A DNA stretch of 64,000 nucleotides from Ophiosphaerella korrae (GCA_028456385.1 JALNQF010000065.1:62001-126000), one strand, 5' to 3'. Counted from the first letter of the stretch, positions 1-11,135 are shown. Translations and numbers: made by a program. Notes: a model not told the origin generated them from the sequence alone.

Positions 1-1198
1 GTGCCGCCTGTACAAGCAGACGATACTCCGAGTATTTCTGAAAAAATAGCAAATATTGAGGCCGCTACAGACGATGTGACCACTTACTCACGGCTGACTG
101 GAAATGAGGCCTGGACAACGAACGACGATAAGTGGTGGGACATTGTGGAGGTAGAGGCTTATGACACAGCCCCTTCGAATCAAATAGTGGCAAGGCAGCT
201 TGAAGAGACAGAGCTGGTGCAATGCTGTCCAATAAAGGCCGAGACACTGTATCGTCGTGATAGTGTCCCAGCACTAAGCATCGAAAAGTACTCAGCCTGG
301 CTTGACCATACCAACTCAACGAACACCGGAATTACAGATAATACCTTACCCGAGTTATCAACACCAGACGAAGTTGAACTGCAAATCCGAGAAGAGTGGG
401 AGAGTAGATTTTTGCGACCTTCGCCACGAGGGATGAATGTCGATTGTCCCTTCTGTCAACTTGACTTGGAGTGGATGAGTTTTGAGGCATGTTACATTTA
501 ATGAGGTAGAAGAAATGCTGACTGACACAATGATATAGCAACAAGCCGAACACATGTATGCACACAGCGCTGTAAGGTATACGCATTTTCAGCATGGCTT
601 TGCAAGGGAATATTCACCCATTGGTATTCCACACACCCAAAGTGGTCCTGGTTGTCTCGTTCTATCCAGCAAAGATGACGGCTTCTACACGGATGATGAT
701 GCTGATAGCGAATGCACTGCGCCTGTGAAACGTCGAAAACAAAGGCGTCACATGACAAAAAGGAAAACAAAAACACGCCGGATGTCTCAACAAGAATATG
801 AACCTAGCGATACACCGTCGACGCATGTTCCATCTCCACGTCTCCCAACATCCAAGCGGTACTCGAACGATGACCCAAACGCTGCTTGGAATCCCCGAAA
901 ATGGAGTTGTAGTTCCCTTGAGAGCCTCGAATTCCAAGTAGCGCCCAGCAAGAAGGCTAGAATTGACATAGGGAAATCTCCTCTACATGTTCTAGTCAGT
1001 CAAAAAACCACGGAACAAGGAAACGAGTGTCTATCGCCCGTGAAGTTCTACTCGCTTGATCGAAGGAGTAGCGAGGTATTTAACCCGGAGCCCTGTTTTT
1101 CTGCTGTCGAATCGACCAGGAAAAGAAAGTTCGACGAAGTCAGCACGGAAAACAGAATCTGGGAAACTAAGAGGAGGAAGCTGCCCTTCAGTGGGTAG
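1..1198 (+). CDS. 5'-truncated protein with a C2H2-like zinc finger
   Basis: The gene is open at the window edge, so its start lies upstream. Two exons fit: 1-490 and 546-1198, with an intron GTTACA...AACAAG that contains a CTGAC branch motif; together they give 380 residues. The junction makes CPFC-(x)n-EHMYAH, a plausible C2H2 zinc finger, straddling the intron. An alternative acceptor at 538 gives a frame mismatch, so it was not used. The C-terminal half is strongly basic (KRRKQRRHMTKRK) and Ser/Pro-rich, which suggests a nuclear protein. I do not recognise the family. A role as a DNA-binding or regulatory protein is inference from the finger and basic tracts only. Confidence 0.5.
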
Positions 1199-2192
1199 AG
1201 CACGTATATCACAATATATATTAGTGATAGATTGGTGGTGATTCTGCCATAACATCTTGTTGTATTAGCATGATCCTCTGTCCAGCATGCGAATGCATTC
1301 GATGATTCTCAGGTCGAGAATCAACAAGTTGCAGATTCAGTACTTTGACACCGTAGTAATTTAGATGTAAAACTTAATATAATGGCTACTTACTACCAAT
1401 CTTTTCGTCCGTCACGTTCCAACTAGGAGTGAATTTCGTTCCGCTTGGGCCCTTTGGACAAGTATTTTAAGGGGTCTCGAAACCTCGAGATCAAATATGA
1501 AAGACCTACTAGTTTAGGTAAATATTTTAGTAGGATAAAAGCTCTACAAATAAGAAAATAAAGAAAGACCCTGTATTCTCCTTCACATAAGTTATCTTAT
1601 ATTTATTACCTAGTATAATACTAAGTATCGTTGATTACATACCTTGTAGACTTTGTCCCTGCTTAACTGGATTTAGTAAGTCTCAAGGCTGAGACATATC
1701 TCGGGAAAGTGTGTGTCGTATGCCTGCTGGGAAGCCGGTTTTGCAAAGCACGATATCGCCGTTAACAGGAGTATAACTTCCAATTATGTCATGTGGCATC
1801 GAAATCAATGGTTCTCCTATTTGTACTTCATTTGCCCGAACAAAGCGACAGCCGGCATGTAAAGAGTCAGCGCTCCACTCTGGGAACACCTATTATTTCA
1901 CCTCAGCGAGTAGCAAGGTCCATGAGAGTACTTTCGAAATTACATGCCCTGCTTCAGGAATCGCACTGACAGCCTGACGATGGCAGCAGAAGAAAAATCT
2001 TCGTATGCGCGGGTCTGCTAGGGAGGATAGTTATGATAGAGCCGACGTGGCTGGCTGAAAGTAATAATGCGGAACTATAACGAGCCAAGAGGGGAAGAAT
2101 GGTTGGCTGACGGAGAGACTGTTACGAGAGGCAGGAAGTTTCGCCGATATTTTTCGGACTACCCCGAGCAACGTGATGGTCGAGCCACTATA
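1199..2192. other. intergenic, AT-rich in the middle
   Basis: No convincing gene. The stretch from about 1330 to 1650 is AT-rich and looks like decayed repeat sequence. Short ORFs near 1690-1980 on both strands overlap each other and show no recognisable domain. Confidence 0.5.
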
Positions 2193-3825
2193 CTAGATAC
2201 TATACAGCATCCGTTTAAGAGAATGAATCGAGCTACCATCTAATTGCCATCTCTTTCTCGCCTTTCCCCGTACTGTTCTTAACCGCTGTCTCTTGGATAT
2301 TCCCTGGGGTTCCGCTAAGGCCGTGGATATCGGACCGCCTGCAACCTTCCGCTTCGGCCTTGATTGGGCTATACTCTTTGGTGAATCTGCGAAAGTAATC
2401 CCGTTTGGGCCTTTAGCTATGCTAGGTTCTGGCGGCTGTAGCCGTTTGCTTCTTCGTGGGGGGTATGCTAGCAGTCTGGGGTAGTGGTTCAGCAATATCT
2501 GGGCCAGATAACGGTGGGCCACCGGGGGGCCCCACTTGAGAGCTGCTCGGCTGCCGCTGAGGTCCAGGCCTTTTCTTTCTAGTGGTTTTTGATACTTTTG
2601 ATGAATGGACTAGGCCAAGAGATGCACTTGCCACTGGCTGCGGCTGCCCATCTTTATGGTAGGGCTTTTGTCTACTTACCCGCAATGTCTGCCCCGTTGC
2701 ACGACGAAGAACCCGTTTATCCGTTCTAGGGCGAAATGAATTCAGTGTAGATGGAGAGCGCTCGGCATCGCGATTCTCTAGTCCGGCGGAATCAATGTTT
2801 GTAGACAGTCCTTGCCGAGACGTATTCGTGATGCCAGATGTTTGGTGATGATTTGACGCAACTGGAGAAAGGGACCCAAAAATACGTCTGGTTGGTGCCT
2901 CTCCCGCGCCATGGCTGCCGTTCACGGACGGGTTCGCTGGAACAGGCGCAGGATCGTCGGTGGCTTCATCCTCAAGAGGCGATTCATGCTTCCACGACAT
3001 CCCAGGTAGTATACCCCATTTTCCGTTCTAAATCCCTCGCTTTGTCCAGGTGTTCTTGACATTCTCGTACGCCCTCGAGTTGATGTTGGCAGCGTCGGTC
3101 CCTTCCCCATTGGTGGATTCGTCTTGGATTCGTTCGCGCTCCTTCGATATCTGATAGACGAACTGATGGTATGGACGAGAGGCCTCGCGTTCACGCTCCC
3201 GTACGGCTCGCCGCTCTGTAATCCGTTGCCTCTCGTCATTGTTCTTAGGCCGTCTCGGTTTCGGCTGTGGCTGCTTTTGAGGTACACTGAAAATACTGAA
3301 AATTGGAGGTAGGGATTCTGCTTCCGTGTCCGTCTCCGATTCAGACTCTAGCTTGAGCAGTTCTTCATGCTTCCACTTCCCAATATTCATATACCGTCCC
3401 GCGGCCATTTTATCCCACTTGTCCTTCCAGATACCTTGCTCGACCCAGCGTTTCTTGCTCGTTTCGATAGCCTCGCTCTCTTCGGTACCTCCGATAGGTA
3501 TTTTGCTCTCACTCATCAAACTCGTGCGTGGATTTGCATTCCAAATCCGTCTCGTCTCTTCGCCTACCTGGGCTAGGAATTGTTCGAGAGGAAGTGAGGC
3601 AGAGCGCTCACCCATAAGCTTCCGCCGTCGCTGGAATCTTTGCGCCCGCTGCTCTCTACGTCGCTGTTCGTCTTCGGGAGGCTCAGGACTCGCAGATCGA
3701 GTTGTGGTGCCCGATGAATTCAATGTATATGATGGTGGAGGTTGGCTAAACCGCGTTCTTGCACGATCGAGTCCTAATGGATCCGCCTCTAGCCATCTAG
3801 AGCTTATGAACCTTTGCCAACCCAT
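2193..3825 (-). pseudogene. unrecognised basic protein broken by an in-frame TAG
   Basis: A long minus-strand frame runs from an ATG at 3825 (MGWQRFISS); the reading upstream of it has no ATG, so a 5' exon may be missing. It is charged and low-complexity with Arg/Glu-rich coiled-coil-like stretches. It carries an internal repeat: 'QGIWKDKW...GKWKHEE' and later 'RGI*NGKW...SWKHES'. At the second copy the expected Trp codon is TAG (3028-3030); the frame is open again directly after it down to about 2422. The change is CpA to TpA on the plus strand, a RIP-type mutation. Near 2420-2520 the reading moves to another frame (ending 2193, basic, PRRSKR). Only 37-nt introns would explain this, so a frameshift is as likely. 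The family is unknown. Confidence 0.45.
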
Positions 3826-4429
3826 CACCTCGAAGAGTGCCGGCAAATCTAGTCATATATGGGGTGTTAATGTGATAGTAGAGGTAAATGTCGTGATATA
3901 GTGGGAGAATCTGCATGAATGAAAGATGTGTCAGTGAAGAGAAGGAAACGCTAGTTGTGAATGGGAGGAGAGGCGGGTCGCAGTACCAAGGTGCTTTGCG
4001 AAAGGACTGACAATCATTTTTGCCTTGACATCAACTTTCGATTAATGTAATTTTTATTACATTTGAACTTGATCAGAGCACGCAATAGTAGGCTGCAGGG
4101 TGGCGAATGATTCACAATGCCTCTGGCCCCTCAGCAGGAGACGCAGCGTATCCAATTGATGCCATACCAATTGACAAATCTGCCCAGATTATTGGCTGCA
4201 CATTTACCATATCTTCATCCAACGATTTTCGACCATTCTGCTCGTATCGAATGGCCGACTATGAAACGCCTCACTCATGTACTCACTTCGCTCGTGACCA
4301 TAAGGCAGGTCGCTGAGACTTTACCAGACAAATTATTCCGTTCTAATCTGCTTTGTGTTGTCTGCACTTTTGGTCCTCTTTCTAGCTCTGGCGTTCCATA
4401 TTTTAGAATTTGCCCTGTTCTTGTTTAGT
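3826..4429. other. divergent intergenic region
   Basis: It lies between the minus-strand basic-protein gene and the plus-strand FHA kinase. A 103-codon open stretch begins with ATG at 4117 but shows no family signature. A possible upstream exon for the minus gene (ATG near 4017, GT at about 3986) cannot be confirmed. Confidence 0.4.
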
Positions 4430-6099
4430 ATGCCTCGTCCTGGACCTCACCCTCTTGTCTTGTTTTCCCTCAAACCTTATAACCCCCGAGCCCACGATGT
4501 GGTCGCCCGCCCCAGCAACATCTACCTCCACTCAACGTTACCCGACGGTACACTTGCTCTCGACGTCGGTTTCAACATCCGCTCGCAGTCACGCAATACT
4601 CTTGCAACACTTGGACGTAATGACGCCGACATCATAGTAGAAGGGTCCAGCATCGGAAGAGTGCAGTGCTCCTTCGAGATCGACCTAGATTCTAGAGTTG
4701 CTTTGCTCTACGACAGGTCGAACGCTCAAACGACTCAAGCTTCTGGTGATAGTGCAACGCCGTTCGAGCATGGACGCCTCCGTCGAGCTGCCGTGCGGAA
4801 GGGGCTCAACACTATAATCGAAATGGGCGGTGTAGGGTGCGACCTCGTTCAGTTCGAGTTGATATGACATCAAGGTCCTATTGACACAGTGAAGAAGGTT
4901 AAGAGCCAAGAAGGCATACCTTGTGGCGCGGAGGAGAACCCACGCCTCGCTCGAACGGTGGATGAGGCGCCGACCGTCTTACCATCTCAAAGGATGACGA
5001 GAATCCACACGCCGGGAGAGCGGAAGCTGAGGATGAGATATAAGAATGTAGGATCTCCGCTCGGATCGGGGCGATTTGGGATCGTACACAAATGCATCGA
5101 CGTGGACTCAGGGAAGTTTATGGCTGCCAAAGTATTGACACGTCCTCCGGGAAAATTACAGGACTGGAGAGAAGAGTTACATCATACTCTAAAACGTGAA
5201 GTGAAAACTCTTTCTAATATCAGCCACGTAAGTAAGACTTTTTCAATCCTCCTATACTTATGAACTGATATAAATGCCAGCCACACATCGTTGATTATAT
5301 CGCGTCACAAGGCTGGGATGGACAAGACGTGGGGATATTTATGGGTCTAAAAGAAGGGACCTTGCAGTCATTGGTCGAGAGTGGTGGCGGTCTTCCCACG
5401 CCTGTTGCGGACTCCGTCTTCCCGCAAATGCTTCAAGCACTTGACTGTCTTGCATATAACGGCATCGTCCATCGAGATGTGAAACCAGAGAACATTCTCT
5501 ATGTATCGCAATCGGGCGGTGAATATCAATTTCAGCTCGGAGATTTTGGTCTCTGTAACCGCGTTGTGGATGCCGTAACCTTTGCTGGTAGCCGCATGTA
5601 TATGGCCCCTGGGATGTTCCGGAAAGGGGGTCAGACGTCCAAGTTAGATGTTTGGTCACTTTTCGTCACGATGTTGTGGACGTTGGATGCAGGAGGGTTT
5701 CGTCAGAGCTCAAATCAGTTCAAGTCCGTTGAGGATGCTCAGGAGGCAGTTTTATATGCGGCCTCAAATGTCGACGCTGTTTCAAAGATTCAGGAAACGG
5801 CAGCCGTCAACCCGATGGAGCGTGCTTCTGCGGCACAGATAATCGTCAAGTATTACAATGGAGTTGGGCTTAGTACTCCACGGAATCAGGTCCCAGCTCT
5901 CATCAGCAGTCCTTTTCTTGCAATCACCACCGCCAGAGCTCCGACACTAGCTATTCCCGCCTCGACAACCCGGACTACACAAACTAAACCGAGAGGCTCT
6001 CAAAAGAGTAGGAATGTATTTGCAACTGCTGCTCAGTACCGTGTCGGGAAAGCTCCTCGCCGGCTACAAAATCTCCGCCTCAACCCAGACAAGAGCTGA
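4430..6099 (+). pseudogene. FHA-domain serine/threonine protein kinase with in-frame TGA
   Basis: ATG at 4430 (MPRPGPHPLV). Residues about 20-145 form an FHA domain, a phosphothreonine-binding module, ending GGVGCDLVQFELI. The codon at 4865-4867 is TGA where the reading 'FELI*HQGPIDTVKK' suggests Trp; the same frame then stays open into the kinase. One intron, 5228-5280 (GTAAGT...CCAG, 53 nt), joins frames cleanly. The kinase domain has the glycine loop LGSGRFGIV, a candidate lysine in AAKVL, HRDVKPENILY, DFG, and APG where APE is usual. The C-terminal tail is Ser/Thr/Pro-rich and basic. Apart from the TGA and APG the reading frame looks maintained, so the gene is recently broken, read through, or a population variant. 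Total is 537 coding residues plus the stop. Confidence 0.7.
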
Positions 6100-6130
6100 A
6101 TTATGATACTTCTGTCGCAGCGAAGATTAA

Positions 6131-6487
6131 AGCCTCAATAGATATCAGAGAAACTGTGAAGATTCAGCCCCGATAGCTATACCTAATGGAGCTCCCCCAC
6201 CAGTATGCCTCATTTGTATAGGGAATGAGGAGTTCTCATACGAATAGAGGATGCGCCACCAACCGCGAAAAGGCGTCCTGAAGAAGCACGTGGAGACATA
6301 CTTTAGACTCTCCGAATATCAGAGAAGGCTCCAATGCCGCTATCCCAACTGCTCCGACATGCTGGTTGGCATGATGTATTTCAAGAGGCACGCATTTGAC
6401 GTACGCAGGCGTCTCATTAACGCACACCAATCCCTTTTGGATCTGCTTAACATGACCAATCTTACTATGGCTAATGCCAACAACTAG
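6131..6487 (+). pseudogene. C-terminal zinc-finger tail of a DUF3435 / FluG-type (Starship captain family) protein
   Basis: The plus frame reads ...PPPVCLICIGNEEFSYE, a TAG at 6245-6247, then RMRHQPRKGVLKKHVE...CRYPNC...MMYFKRHAFDV. The order CxxC, GNE, SYE, LKKHV, CxxxxC, FKRHA matches the C-terminal zinc-binding tail of fungal DUF3435 proteins, a family that includes the tyrosine recombinases ('captains') of Starship elements. Only about 115 codons remain, no catalytic recombinase part is present, and one stop interrupts it. It lies 30 bp behind the FHA-kinase frame on the same strand. Assignment is from remembered family pattern and was not searched. Confidence 0.55.
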
Positions 6488-6791
6488 TTAGAGTACTTGT
6501 AGCGTTGTAGAGCACAGAGTAAATTGGGCTGACTAAATGCCTAAACAACAAGTCTATACAAAGAATCGTTGGTGATATGCACTACTCCCTACTAGCAAGC
6601 CTTTTCCTGTGCTCTTTCGGTGCGCCTCAGCCAGTGAAAGAGGTGTCGAGGGTGGTTGCTATAACATCAATCGTGATCTGCTGGCTCTGATCTTTTAACT
6701 AAGATTCGGGCAGACTCGATTCTGAACAAACGCATCGGCTCACTCGTTGTCTTTATCAGCGAGCAAATTCCTAGTTTTACTCTTATGCTTC
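6488..6791. other. intergenic
   Basis: No gene, repeat or RNA recognised in this 300-bp stretch. Confidence 0.5.
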
Positions 6792-8105
6792 TTACGGCCC
6801 CGCTGGCGCGCCTTTTTTTCGTCTATCGTCGTTATCCGCTCTCTCATTCGCACGCGCAATGAACTCATCTCTCCTTTCCTTCACCAAGTTTTGCAGGTTG
6901 CGTAATGCCATAGCACCTAGGCGAAGAGTGGCCAAATCGGTACACAAATCAAAATGGCCAATCTTGGTTGCATGGTACTTGGGTTTCCTGCCCGCACCTC
7001 TTGGCTTGGCTGGATGCATCGCGAACAGCCGCATGCGGCCGTTGTGGTATGTCGTCCCGAATGTATGGGCCTTGTTATCAAATACAGGCTCATCTAGCCC
7101 ATAGGACTGCATCTTGAACATTCCCCTGGCGCCGACCACAAGATCATGCGTGATTTGCCGCTTAACTTCCGACACCTTTCCGTCCGGGCGTTTCGCCTCA
7201 GTGAAAAAGTTTGGGAGAGCGTGCTGGTGTCGGTGGCTCGAAGGGATGATGTACTTCTTGAGGTCTTTACGGACTTTGAGACGGATCTCTGCTGGGCGAG
7301 AGCTGTTGAAGTAGTCTGGTTGCATTTTCGAGCTATAGCGGATAACTCGCTTGAGTTTGTTGAACAACTGATTGTAGCCCGATGGGGTATCCGTCTTGCC
7401 TTCGATCATCGGGAATACTGTGCCCATGACTTCCTGTTCCGTTGTGGCTTCCTCACCCGCATGGCTGAAATACAAGAACTCTTCCTGAGAAATTTCCGGA
7501 GGCGCACGGCGCTGTCGTAGTCTCTCTAATATCTCCTCCAAGTCGTCCAGGCGAGCATCACTAAGTCCTGGCGGATAGATACCATTATCGATAAGTGCTT
7601 GTTCAAAGGTAGCATCTTTGGTGGGCAAGGTAGTCGGCATCGCGTTCAAGTTTGGGGCGCTCAACCGGTTGTATCGATTATGTTCCGACTTCAATTTGAC
7701 TTGTATCTCCTATCCTAGGTACTGTAAAAAGTTAGCATACCTTCTCTACAGCATGGCAAAGATAGAACCAACTCTTTGGATGCTACACAGGTTTGGACCA
7801 CCACGCCGAGCAAAGCGCTCAAGCTGTTTGGCTTGACTGTCTTTAACGTCACCCTTTGCGCGCTGTTTTGGGGCAAGGGGCCGAATTGCCCGTCTGTTGA
7901 ACTCTCGAAGCGCACGAGGACAGAGCGGCACCCGCGAAAGATTGTCCCAGAACTCTGGAGGGGTCTTGCCCTGCGATGAGTCTGACTGCTTTTGGCTTTT
8001 GGCGGGCGGTTGTTGTGGTTGCGATTCTGGCTCTACTGTTGGCACTGCTTTGGGTACTTGTTTTCTTTTTCGTTTTTGGGACCTCAGCTTTTGTTGTGGA
8101 GGCAT
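6792..8105 (-). CDS. DUF7924-type protein with nuclease-like E-x-K motif
   Basis: ATG at 8105 (MPPQQKLRSQKRKRK). Exon 1 runs 8105-7773, the intron about 7772-7710 (TGCTAAC branch site), and exon 2 7709-6792, giving about 416 residues. The N-terminus is basic and Gln-rich, then FARRGGPNL, then a helical segment, and a core with LPNFFTEAKRPDGKVSEVKRQ...GARGMFKMQSYG. That layout (ARxGGPxL ... NFFxEAKxPDG ... GARG...QSYG) is the large fungal family I know as DUF7924. The E-A-K triad resembles the E-x-K of PD-(D/E)XK nucleases; nuclease function is inference. No stop interrupts the frame. It faces the FHA kinase and DUF3435 relic. The exact intron borders are uncertain because an earlier acceptor would create a stop. 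Confidence 0.65.
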
Positions 8106-8794
8106 TATGGCCGTAGGAGGGTGGAAGGGGAGGGTATATAGATATCTGCAATGGAAGTTTACTACACGCGCTGTATAAATACGAAGGGTGGAAGTCAACT
8201 ACTATTCCTCCTCCGCCCCTAGTAAGTTTCACTAGAGGGGCTTTTACACAGGGATCCCAAAGGGGGATCTCAAAAGAATGAGTATGGCTTGCGTGAATCT
8301 TCCATACACATTTCATCTGTGCGCGAGACCTACATACACATCCTTTCATGATCCCTCTTGTATGCGCACAGCACACATAAAAGTTCAAGATTCTAGATCT
8401 GTCAGCTAAGAGCACAAATCTGGAGTAAATTCTAATATATTTAGCAAGCGAGTGAAGACGACTGCACAAATTGCTTGGGATGCCGTGTTAGAGTTGATCT
8501 TTGATGAGCTTATACAGAGTATGCTACATCGGATGAAGGTAGTGGTTGATGCTCAAGGTGGGCGTGCCAAATATTGAACGCGTTTTCGTCTGGATCTAAT
8601 TGCCAAGATGCTGGCTGTTAACAAATTACTCAATAAATTACATTTCCCTTGCGGGTGGCGTTGTTCCCTTGTTCAAGCCATACTGGACCATAGTAGTTCA
8701 AGCCGATATTTAGCGCGTCACCCTCATAGACGAGCGCCTGTAGCAGCACGTGCCCTCACTTCCTGGTATCTCTGTTTTTCTACACGCTCTCGTT
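8106..8794. other. divergent intergenic region
   Basis: Shared upstream region of the DUF7924-type gene and the CK1-like gene. No ORF of note and no repeat recognised. Confidence 0.5.
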
Positions 8795-9823
8795 ATGAAG
8801 CCTCTCATCGTGCGAGGCAAATATCAGCTAGACCTTCGACTAGGTAGTGGTTCGTTCAGCGAAGTGTACCAAGGTAAGAGCCTGTCCTATAACATTTATG
8901 ACAACGACTAATCAACGCAGGCCATCACCTCGAAACCGGTCAAGAAGTTGCTCTTAAACTCGAGAACCTCGACGTTAGTCCTTCACACCTCAACAATGAG
9001 GTTGAAATCTACAAAAAACTTGATGGCGGTAATAGCATCCCACGAGTATACTGGTATGGCTCCGAATGCGAATTCAATGTGATGGCATTTAAGCTCTTGG
9101 GGCCAAACCTCGAGGACCTCTTTAACTACTGCGGCCGGAAATTCTCCCTAAAGACTGTGCTGTTGCTTGTGGACCAGCTCATCCCTCGCTTCCGGTATAT
9201 TCATTCGAAAGGTTATATCCACAGAGACGTCAAGCCAGACAATCTGCTCATGGGTATTGGCACGCGAGGCAATACCGTCTACATGACGGATATTGGTCTG
9301 GCTAAAGAGATTGAGGATCCGGGCAGACAGATCCACCCCGTGGTCGGCACGCTGCGACATTCTAGCATCAACGTACATCTAGGAAAAGGTAGGCGCAGCA
9401 AGTCGTATACAAGACCTTTCTAATCCGTCACTACAGAGCAATCCCCTCGTGATGACATGGAATCTCTTGGATATGCCCTTTTGCACTTTCTTAAAGGTTC
9501 ACTTCCATGGCAGGGTCTGAAGTGTAAGTCTAAGGAAAAAGAGAAGATCATCTTAAAGAAAAAGCGGCGATCAGAGAAGCGCAGTCTCTTCAATGACGTT
9601 CCTGTTGAGTTCAAGCAGTACTTTGAGCTTATCCGCTTGGACGAGAAACTCGACTAATGGTCGTTTACGGCGCCTATTCCGCGGTTTATTCTACCGCAAG
9701 CGCTTCCAGTATGACAACGCCTTCGACTGGACTATACTGAGGTTCCTGGAGGAGCAGGAAGCAGAACACGAGACTCCTGAGTCAGAACAAAACACCCCAG
9801 AAACAGAACAGGAGACGAGCTGA
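8795..9823 (+). pseudogene. degenerate casein-kinase-1-like kinase
   Basis: ATG at 8795. Introns 8874-8920 and 9389-9436 join three exons that follow CK1 (Hrr25/CKI family) closely: LGSGSFSEVYQG, EVALKLEN, GPNLEDLFNYCGRKFSLKTVLLLVDQL, HRDVKPDNLLMGIG, EQSPRDDMESLGYALL, GSLPWQG. Defects: DFG is DIG, and about ten residues of the activation segment before GTLRHSSIN are missing. The frame also stops at TAA 9655-9657, immediately before the expected C-lobe end. That end (LRRLFRGLFYRKRFQYDNAFDWTI) continues in another frame to 9823, so a one-base net shift lies at about 9655. The tail is Glu/Thr-rich. It is probably an inactive paralogue of the housekeeping CK1. Confidence 0.7.
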
Positions 9824-10297
9824 TACCCTCAACGAGTTTGTAATATGAACAGAATTCCAACCCGATGCAGATATGGCTATCAATACTTGTGCTGTCCCAG
9901 CCCAACATTCTTGGTCTTCTCCATGTGCTGCGATTGGGTGCTAAGTATTGACGACGCGGAAGAGCGGGCTGACGATGTAACCTCCATCACGGCATGCTTG
10001 TCGAGTTACCTATCTAGTCATGGTAGCCGGGCATTAACTCATTGCATCATGCGGATGCTAATACCGCAACCCTCACAACGAATAAGCATCCAGTCTTCGG
10101 CTAAGTCGAAAGCCTGAACATGCTAGGAAAGATAAGCTAATTGCTTAACTGCTATATGATAAGCCTCGATAGGAATACCAAAACACACTATATCACAGCC
10201 TCTGGCTCACGAATCATTTAATGTCTAAAATTCGAGATATGCTCTCTAACACGCTTGCTAAACTATGTACAAGAACGGCATCTTCATCTCCAATCAT
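9824..10297. other. intergenic
   Basis: Convergent 3' region between the CK1-like pseudogene and the LPMO gene. A short open frame at 9845-10117 has no recognisable features. Confidence 0.5.
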
Positions 10298-11051
10298 CTA
10301 GCATGTAAACACTGCAGGGCCAGGAGTGGTATAGGTCTTCTGGCCGTTGTAAAGGTTGTAAATGATACCAGCGTCATTCTGCTTGTACGCGCCGGGGAAG
10401 CTCACAGTCGCGGGAGTCTTGCCCGCGCTGCCGCCAACGATGTTGATCTGCGCGCATTCCTATTCAAGGTCAGTGATGGTACGACAGGCTGATGAAGTGT
10501 ATGGAACTTACCATGTAGAACTGAGCACCCATTGACGAACTCGCAGCGTGAAGCGCAATAAGTTCGCCACGGAGCAGGTACTGGCCTGGAGCAATGCACT
10601 TGGGGATGGTAATGGTTTGGACACCTTGGTTGGCGATCAGGCGGTCGACACCCCATTTGGTGCCGTCAAAAGAGTCTTGGTAGATCTTGAACCATCCGCC
10701 ACCAATGCCGGAATCGGTCTTTGCGTCTGAGACCTTCTTGAGGTAAGCCATGACGGGGCCCTTGTGGCTGGCATCAACCACGTCGTTGGGGCCAGAGGTG
10801 AGGGTGTGGCGCCATGTTAGCTTAGCGGTTGAGCCAGCCTGGAGAGTAATGACGGTGCTGGTACTTTGGGTAGGGTTGGGGCCGCCGTTGCAGACGATGT
10901 CGTTGGAGGAGACGTCGTTGATAGGTCCGTCATAAGAAGGTACGCGGACACCGTCGCCAACCTTGCCGTCGTTGACAGAAAGAAAGATTGTGTGTGCTGA
11001 GACAGAAGACGCTGCAGCAGCAGCAAGGGCGAGGGGAGTTGAGAACTTCAT
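10298..11051 (-). CDS. AA9 lytic polysaccharide monooxygenase (GH61)
   Basis: ATG at 11051; intron 10511-10460 (GTAAGT...GAATAG, 52 nt); 233 residues. The signal peptide [19 protein letters not shown] is followed by His20, the expected N-terminal copper-brace histidine after cleavage. His96 ([11 protein letters not shown]) is the second copper ligand. His168 and Gln177-Phe-Tyr179 (GAQFYM) supply the conserved His/Gln/axial Tyr. The AA9 hallmark [10 protein letters not shown] follows, encoded at the start of exon 2. There is no cellulose-binding module; the protein ends GPAVFTC. Secreted copper enzyme for oxidative cleavage of cellulose or related glucans. The mature length (about 214 residues) is normal for single-domain AA9. 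All key residues are present. Confidence 0.93.
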
Positions 11052-11127
11052 ATTGATTTGTTTGTTAGTTGGTTGTTCGCTGGGGTGCTGCAGGTTGGAT
11101 GAGGTGAATTGCGAAGTTTCGAGCTGA

Positions 11128-11135
11128 TTTATAAA
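11128..11135 (-). promoter_or_regulatory. TATA-like box of the LPMO gene
   Basis: TTTATAAA lies about 77 bp upstream of the LPMO start codon, a normal place for a fungal TATA element. Identified by motif and position only. Confidence 0.4.

Noticed and set aside
7146..7520. 124-codon plus-strand frame
   Set aside because: Antisense of the DUF7924-type gene; no start context or domain.
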